DNA of 64,000 bases from Rhyzopertha dominica (lineage: Eukaryota; Arthropoda; Insecta; Coleoptera; Bostrichidae): the NCBI GenBank assembly GCA_025024175.1, contig QCXZ01000041.1, forward strand, positions 51,827,786-51,891,785, in the 5' to 3' direction. The notes below the pieces were generated by a model. The model saw only the letters and a program-made list of their open reading frames with translations. It made no database searches and was not told where the DNA came from. Shown here piece after piece: positions 58,560 to 64,000 of the stretch. Position 1 is the stretch's first letter, and every line of letters starts with the position of its first letter. The translations under genes were made by a program, and so were the position numbers.

Positions 58560-59100
58560 GCCCTGAGTAAACGAGGAAAGCGACCCATGAACAATTGTTA
58601 CTTAGATGCCAAAAATGTCTGGAAGTTCAAGGACGTTAGTTTGTGATATTTTCTTAAAACAAATATGGCCACAGAGATTTTAAATTTTTTAATACGATAT
58701 CGTTCCTTTCACATAAATTCATTATAATCTCTGTTTGCTTCTTAACAAATTTTGTTTGAACATTTTTTTCTAGTTGCTATGACAACGACAACATGAGGGA
58801 TAGAATTTTCAAATTTTCAAAATGGCAAAACTCAAGTATGGTTTTTGCTTAAACAACCAATGAAAGGTAGATTTAAAGTGAATTTTATGGTTTTCAATAT
58901 AATCATAAATAACTTCAGTGTGGTGCTGTGAATGTATGTTTTAATATTTAGTAATTGTCCAATATGTAATTAGAATTGGAATAAATTTTTTTAAAATTAT
59001 GGTACGTTTTGATTGAAATTACGATTTATAAATGATTTTTATTATGATTTAAGTGAGCTTCACTAACTCCTATAATTAAACCTCAAATTTAGACCAGTGG
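58560..59100. other. AT-rich stretch, nothing recognised
   Basis: No feature recognised. Confidence 0.4.
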
Positions 59101-60085
59101 CGACAAAAGTGAGCGGAGATAGTGGTTGGTAAACAAACGCCATCAGCAAAAAAAACACGCGTTTTGTTAATAAGCGTACCAGATAAGCCTTTTGCTGTTG
59201 AATATTAATGAAGCGATTTCTTCAATCGGATCGTCCACGTCTATTACGGCAACAGGTGTTCGATTCTCGGCGAGCCGCCAAAAACGCGAAGTGACATTTC
59301 CTGCTGTCGAAAGTTTCCGTTATTATTACCGAATTACCGAGCTTTTAATTTTTTGCCCCAGTCCTTAATGCGTCCGATACCATCTACAAGGGGGGGGGGG
59401 GGACAGTTATCGGAATATGTGTTACGGAAATCATTGTGAAGAGACGAGCGGGCGAAAGAATTCCATTCGGATTTTAATATGCAGCGCGCGCAGCGGAGAC
59501 AAAAAGCTGCGAGTCGCGGAAAAATCGCTAAATAATTGCGAAAGTATGAAAGATAATTTATACAGAGTGTCCGCGCGGTAAAAATCCGACGTAATGCTGC
59601 TGGACGTCCCTGGAATGCTTATAAATCAACTAATTCTTGTTTTCCATTGTTTTGCTTGTTATGTCTTCCGATTAACTGTAGAGCCTGGAAAGGCAGTTCG
59701 AGACGCGGTCCGGTTCGGGGACCAGTTCTTGCCGCTGACTAAGAAATACCTGTAATTTATAAGAAATACAATCTAGATAGTGCATCAACAATATCTCTGC
59801 TGTTCTATGCGTCCTACACCGGACAGTGTCATCGACTTGTCGCCGGTATTAATATCGCGTGTCACAGATGGATGCGCTGCTGCGTCTTCATCGCGTTGCA
59901 AGAGGAGCTGCGAACGCGTCGGAAAAGTCCGTCGACTGTATAGTAATGCAACTCTCTTACCGTTATTACAACCCTGCAATAAAATTTATCTTTCATCTCG
60001 AACAGCAGGCTGCCCCTCACAAGTTACCGCAAATAACCGGATTATCATAAATTTAGGTCCGATTTTCGGAAGATGGTTAAGCAGG
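59101..60085. promoter_or_regulatory. Longest GC-rich island, candidate regulatory DNA
   Basis: Nearly 1 kb of CpG-rich, repeat-free DNA including a run of 13 G (59390-59402). Words include GAATATTAATGAAG, GTTATTATTACC and TAAATAATTGCG. Frames at 59780-60130 (plus, two phases) and 59785-59979 (minus) overlap, so composition explains them better than coding. Confidence 0.33.
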
Positions 60086-60136
60086 GTCGGATTATTGAAA
60101 GGTCAAACCAAAACTAGCATTCAGTGTTAGTATTTC

Positions 60137-61204
60137 TGTGTGCGAGACAAGAGAAGCGAAAAATGTTCCGTCCTTGGGAAAGAGCTCCTCCAAGTACCTC
60201 TCAGAATGAAGTTGCTGAAGCTGACATGGAAGTGTAAATTGAAGAAAACGAGAGGAATCGTCGTTACGTTATCCAAGATGCCAAAGAAATCATAAAAATG
60301 TATACAACTTTTTGATAAAAATAGAGTGCAGTGCTCCGTTAAAAGTGACAAGTGAAATGGTTGGTGTCCCCTACACGACTGTGAGAGATATTATTGAAAA
60401 TAAAGGCAATTCAAGAAAATCACGCAATTCGGAGAATTTCCAAATATATCAAAAGAGCTTGGGATAGAAATTAAAAAAGTGATTTACCAAATGTATAAGG
60501 AAAATAAAATTCCAACTACGGCAAGTCTGAAATTAAAACTTTTGGAATTAGGATATGACATAAGTTATTGCGAAGAGTGGTTCAGAAAACACTTGAGGAA
60601 CATCGGTTTTAATTATAGTACATTAAACCAACGTTTGTCGATAATGGAATCAACCCGACTAAATAGAATGAGATGGGATTATATAAAATTGTTCTGCTGA
60701 CTACCATTGCGACATGGACTCTGCACTTTTTGAAACTTGGTTTCAGCAGCAGTTACTGCCAGGGCTACCACCAGGATCTGTTATAGTCATGGATAACGCG
60801 AGGTATCATTCAAAATTAATAAACAAGGCGCCAACATCAGCTACAAAAAAATAGAAATAATTGATTACATGAAAAAGAATAAAATTACAATTCCGGATGG
60901 AAAAGTTATCAAAAAAGATCTGTTGACAATAATAAAAAATCTCAACATACCTAAACAATATCGAGTTGATGAACTAGCGAAAGGACATGGACATGTAGTT
61001 ATACGTTTGCCACCGTATTATTGCGTCCTTAGTGCGTAGAGAGGCAAGTAGTATAACGAAAGAACTGTGGAAAAGCTGTATTAAGCATGTTATTGAAATT
61101 GAAAATAGCTATGTATTCCCAAATTTTCATATTTTTATAATACATGTTAATGATGATGCTAGCAGTGATTCAGAGTTTGACAGTAGTGATAATGATAATA
61201 ATTA
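60137..61204 (+). pseudogene. Sailor-like (DD82E) transposase, copy 2, internally deleted
   Basis: N-terminal part: PLKVTSEMVGVPYTTVRDII (helix-turn-helix, 60325), then IKKVIYQMYKENKIPTTAS and GYDISYCEEWFRKHLRNIGF (second helix-turn-helix, 60470-60700). After WDYIKL the sequence jumps to MDSALFETWFQQQLLPGLPP and SVIVMDNARYHSK (second catalytic Asp), so about 100 residues with the first Asp are deleted. Later, GHGHVVIRLPPYYCV is present but the following PIExxW segment with the catalytic Glu is lost. The protein ends in an acidic serine tail (SDSEFDSSDNDNN, stop near 61202). It is dead. The layout matches copy 1 where they overlap. Confidence 0.72.
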
Positions 61205-62255
61205 ATATGTTTAAGTTATGTCGGTGTAAACTTGTTAGACTTGTTTGTAAAAATATAATAAATGTGTGGAATTATTTTTTTGTATTTAGAGCTTTAGATA
61301 AAAATATATATCCTTATTATTTTCTTTTAAAATACTTGTCTTTTATTTACAGATTTAGTTATGTTAATCGTTAACCGCATGTTTCCAATAGTTAAAAGAT
61401 TGTAAAAATATTAAAATGTATCGTTTATAATTTTCGGCTAGTACAGCATTCAACATATTCACAGGATATAAATATTACAGGAATGTTAAAAATCAAAATA
61501 AACATATTTAGGAATGCGAGATTTTTCTTTGCATATAAAAAATGCTCAGATGTGCATGTTGTCTAGTTAGATTACAAATTTCATTATAACTAGATACGAG
61601 TATACTTTGCTTATGCCAAAATAATGTTGCTACTTATTTAAAACTACGTACAATTCATTTTGAGACGTAAATAAAAATGATCGATGTAAAACCTCTTATT
61701 AACCGAATGATTAAAACTACTTAGAATAATATACACTACACTAACAAAAAGCGAGTTTTAAAACGGCTTAAAGCCGGCACTGGAAATTCGCAAAATCGTA
61801 ATCATTTACCACTCGAAACTAGACTAATATTTTGGAATATTTAGAAATACAAAAATCAACTGTGATGAATTATAACTGTAGGTAAATGTAATTCAGGATA
61901 GAAAAATACGAAAAGACGTTGGTTTGTCGCGGGTTTTCAAAGATAATTACGCAAATTTAATACGACACATTGAGACCCACAATTGAATAATTACACAAGA
62001 AAATGAAAACTAATTAAAAATTAACTACAGAAAGAAGGGTATACGTAATGGAGCTTTTTTATAAGAAAGTTAATGGCGAGCAACTTACTTTCTTTTTATA
62101 TTCGCGTCATAACACCTCATATAAGGAGTACCTACCTTGCCATAACTGAATAATCTGCTTTAAAATCATGTTTCCACAATGTTCTAGTTCAAAGCACATC
62201 ACAAAAGCCGCTTCAACAATAGTCACCAAATGGTCAATTAAATCGCGAAATCAAA
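61205..62255. other. AT-rich stretch; possible minus-strand mini-exon at 62136-62143
   Basis: Mostly AT-rich. On the minus strand an ATG at 62143-62141 is followed after eight coding bases (ATGGCAAG, to 62136) by a good donor (GTAGGTA). This would be a divergent first exon about 280 bp from the X-box pair, but there is no further support. Confidence 0.25.
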
Positions 62256-62421
62256 ACAAACACCACGTCACGCCGAAATTGTAACAATACTAACTATGAA
62301 CAGAACAACGCCGTTTGCAGCACTTTTTGCCTGCATTTTAAAATCACCGTACAGTGTCTACTCTTACATAATAACTTAATTCGGTGGCAAATATTCGTCC
62401 ACCTGGTGAACTTATTGACTG

Positions 62422-62466
62422 GTTGCCATGGAGACGACTGCCTTATTGAATCGTTGCCATGGACAC
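62422..62466 (+). promoter_or_regulatory. Tandem X-box (RFX-type) motifs
   Basis: GTTGCCATGGAGAC (62422-62435) fits the X-box consensus RYYNYYATRRNRAC at all 14 positions. GTTGCCATGGACAC (62453-62466) fits at 13 of 14. The two are 31 bp apart, about three helical turns, in a repeated context (TTGA, spacer, motif, GACT). X-boxes bind RFX factors, which drive ciliary genes in animals, and typically lie within about 250 bp of the start codon. Confidence 0.6.
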
Positions 62467-62479
62467 GACTTGCAGAGAC

Positions 62480-62663
62480 TTTGATAATGTGTTACTATGC
62501 GCGTTTTTAATGCGGTTTAGTGCAGGGGCTAGTACGTGTATTAGAATGCGATTCCTAATGTTTGCGTTTTGTATGTGAATTTTGATAATTTTTGTGGACT
62601 GACAGTGTGAACGGCGGCTTAAGTGTGCGGAGGCGTTTGCTGGCAATGCAAAGATGTGGAAAG
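62480..62663 (+). CDS. Putative 5' UTR and first coding exon of a ciliary gene (product unknown)
   Basis: Downstream of the tandem X-boxes is a moderately GC-rich stretch without repeats, then an ATG at 62646. Six codons (MQRCGK) follow, to an AAG/GTAGGAA splice donor at 62663/62664. A second ATG at 62654 in another phase has an equally good context. The distance from the X-boxes (about 180-220 bp) is typical for ciliary promoters. The second exon is not seen before the window ends. The product cannot be named. Evidence is motif spacing only. Confidence 0.35.
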
Positions 62664-63020
62664 GTAGGAATCAAATTTAGATTTTGATGTCTAGATCGCT
62701 GCTTCGTATAACAAGCTTTTTCTGATTTTTTTTAATCTCAAACGGTGTATCTGATTTATTGAGCTTATTGACAGTTTTGATATCAAATAATTTGAAATAA
62801 ATGAGTGCGGTCTCATTATTTTTTTATTGTGTTAAATTTTCGTTATTTTGTACTATAACGTTTACGTAGACATTGTAGGGTTTGCTAAATGGATTTGGCT
62901 TGTTTCGTAATATTTAATGTCTGTGTATTCTAAAAATAATGGATACCCATTATTATTATGCATTATTTCTATCTGCTAAAACACGAAGGACGCAAACTTA
63001 GATATCATCAAAGTATGACG
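62664..63020. other. AT-rich stretch, intron if the preceding exon is real
   Basis: No feature recognised. Confidence 0.35.
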
Positions 63021-63021
63021 G

Positions 63022-63480
63022 CTGAAGTTTTTTAAACTTGGTCGGAAAATAAACTGCTGCCTCAGCTTTCGGCCAATGCAGTAATTGTATTGCACAATGC
63101 GCGCTTTAAAATTCTGCTCAGATGTAAAAAACATCCAAATACGCCTTTAATAAAGAAGAAATCGAAGATTGCCTTTTAAAACATGATTCATATTTTGAGG
63201 AAAGTTATATACAGAAACAACTCTTGCAGGTTCTAAGGACGAAATATTTTGATAAATATTCCGAATTGATAGTTTGACTAAAAAGCATTGACACACAGTA
63301 TTATTGTGTATTAATCCAATTAGAATGATTTGGTACGAACTTAAGAGTTATGTAAAGGGCAAAATGCTGCACCAAATTTTAGTGATGCTACCATATAAAC
63401 TATCCTAGAAGAAGTTGCGAAAATCACAGTCTAATTGTGTGCATGAATGAAACAGACGATGACAGTTACTTTTTGAAGTG
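63022..63480 (+). pseudogene. Sailor-like (DD82E) transposase fragment, copy 3, both visible catalytic residues lost
   Basis: The plus strand reads TWSENKLLPQLSANAVIVLHN, where the catalytic Asp of VIVMDN has become His. It then reads LLKHDSYFEESYIQKQLLQV in a shifted frame, and NPIRMIWYELKSYVKGK (63313), where the catalytic Glu of NPIE has become Arg. Stops separate the parts. It is the most decayed of three copies, all on the plus strand. Confidence 0.65.
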
Positions 63481-64000
63481 ATTAAAATCGAATTTTAAAA
63501 AACGTAAAATTAATACTTTTAAAACATAAATAGTATAAGCTTTGCTATTTATTATTTGATTTTGTGTTTATTTGTTTCTTAAATTTGTAGGGGTTGAAAG
63601 ATTCCAAGCACGGTCCTGTAATGCATGCTGTTTTAAACTACCATAAAGCGTTTTAGCTACAGAACTTAATATATCAAAAAGTTTTCAAATCTACCATGTA
63701 ACAGTGTTGATTTCTCAAAGCACGCGGTTATCGGTTATCATAGTACAATCGACGCCTTTTTCGCACTATAAATTTTACTTCTTATCCAAAAATACAGCAT
63801 ATTATACTATGTAGCAACAGCCCATTGCTAACGGATTTGATAACTCACTAACGAGCACGAAGTATATTGGTGCCTGTCTAGCCATTCCGGTCTTTGTCTT
63901 TAACTATCTAAACAACTGCATAAGTGCAGATACATGAATTTTCAACGTTTAGAGGAAATTTTAATCCTTGTTATTTCTCTCGTTCGATTACATTACTTAT
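63481..64000. other. AT-rich end of window, nothing recognised
   Basis: No gene, repeat or splice signal firmly recognised. Confidence 0.4.

Noticed and set aside
59390..59402. Run of 13 G as a functional element
   Set aside because: Simple homopolymer; possible sequencing artefact, no further signal.
59780..60130. 116-codon plus-strand frame as a gene
   Set aside because: A second phase and the minus strand are open across the same bases; no motif recognised.
1..64000. CRISPR arrays, prokaryotic operons or bacterial insertion sequences
   Set aside because: No regularly spaced direct repeats; the transposon content, splice-like signals and composition are those of an insect.

Overview
This is eukaryotic, AT-rich, gene-poor DNA, almost certainly from an insect. 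Nearly all recognisable coding matter is transposon remnants of kinds common in insects: DD41D and DD34D mariner-type elements, DD82E/Sailor-like transposases, a hAT element, several non-LTR reverse transcriptases and a Penelope-like element with a GIY-YIG nuclease. There are no operons, ribosome binding sites or long intact host open reading frames. Scattered single N bases mark unresolved positions. I cannot name the species; a beetle or similar AT-rich insect genome would fit.

Layout. 0-11 kb: AT-rich background with GC-enriched islands, a reverse transcriptase scrap (5.2-5.6 kb), a striking alternation of splice-like acceptors and donors on the minus strand (5.9-6.75 kb) that may be a real gene with very small exons, and mariner plus reverse transcriptase tails (7.9-8.4 kb). 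11.2-12.7 kb: a hAT element with an 8-bp target duplication, carrying a nested fold-back insertion. 14.8-22.3 kb: four DD41D mariner-type elements in a row, all minus strand; the first (14835-17127) has TIRs of about 375 bp and a transposase gene broken only by small frameshifts. 24.2-24.5 kb: reverse transcriptase scrap. 27.5-30.8 kb: two copies of an uncharacterised multicopy protein family with a QNRN motif. 30.96-31.24 kb: a perfect 223-bp palindrome inside a 15-bp target duplication. 33.4-33.9 kb: DD34D mariner remnant. 35.1-36.5 kb: non-LTR element. 40.3-40.9 kb: Sailor-like transposase half. 43.0-44.6 kb: two facing retroelement fragments, one Penelope-like. 45.8-46.15 kb: a third fold-back. 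46.5-47.95 kb: the best preserved non-LTR element. 51-52 kb: dense TACTACA hairpins. 57.2-58.6 kb: decayed mariner. 60.1-61.2 and 63.0-63.5 kb: two more Sailor-like copies.

Between the repeats lie about twenty islands of 200-900 bp with higher GC and CpG, free of recognisable repeats and holding homeodomain-, Sox- and E-box-like words. This is what a regulatory landscape around a developmental gene, or a very large intron, looks like, but conservation cannot be judged from one sequence.

The strongest sign of host genes is near the right end: two X-box (RFX-type) motifs 31 bp apart at 62.42-62.47 kb, followed about 180 bp later by an ATG and a good splice donor (62646-62663). This looks like the promoter and first exon of a ciliary gene running out of the window. 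The three fold-back elements and the Penelope-like element share a hammerhead-like core (CTGANGA, short stem, GAAA) and may form one group of non-autonomous elements.
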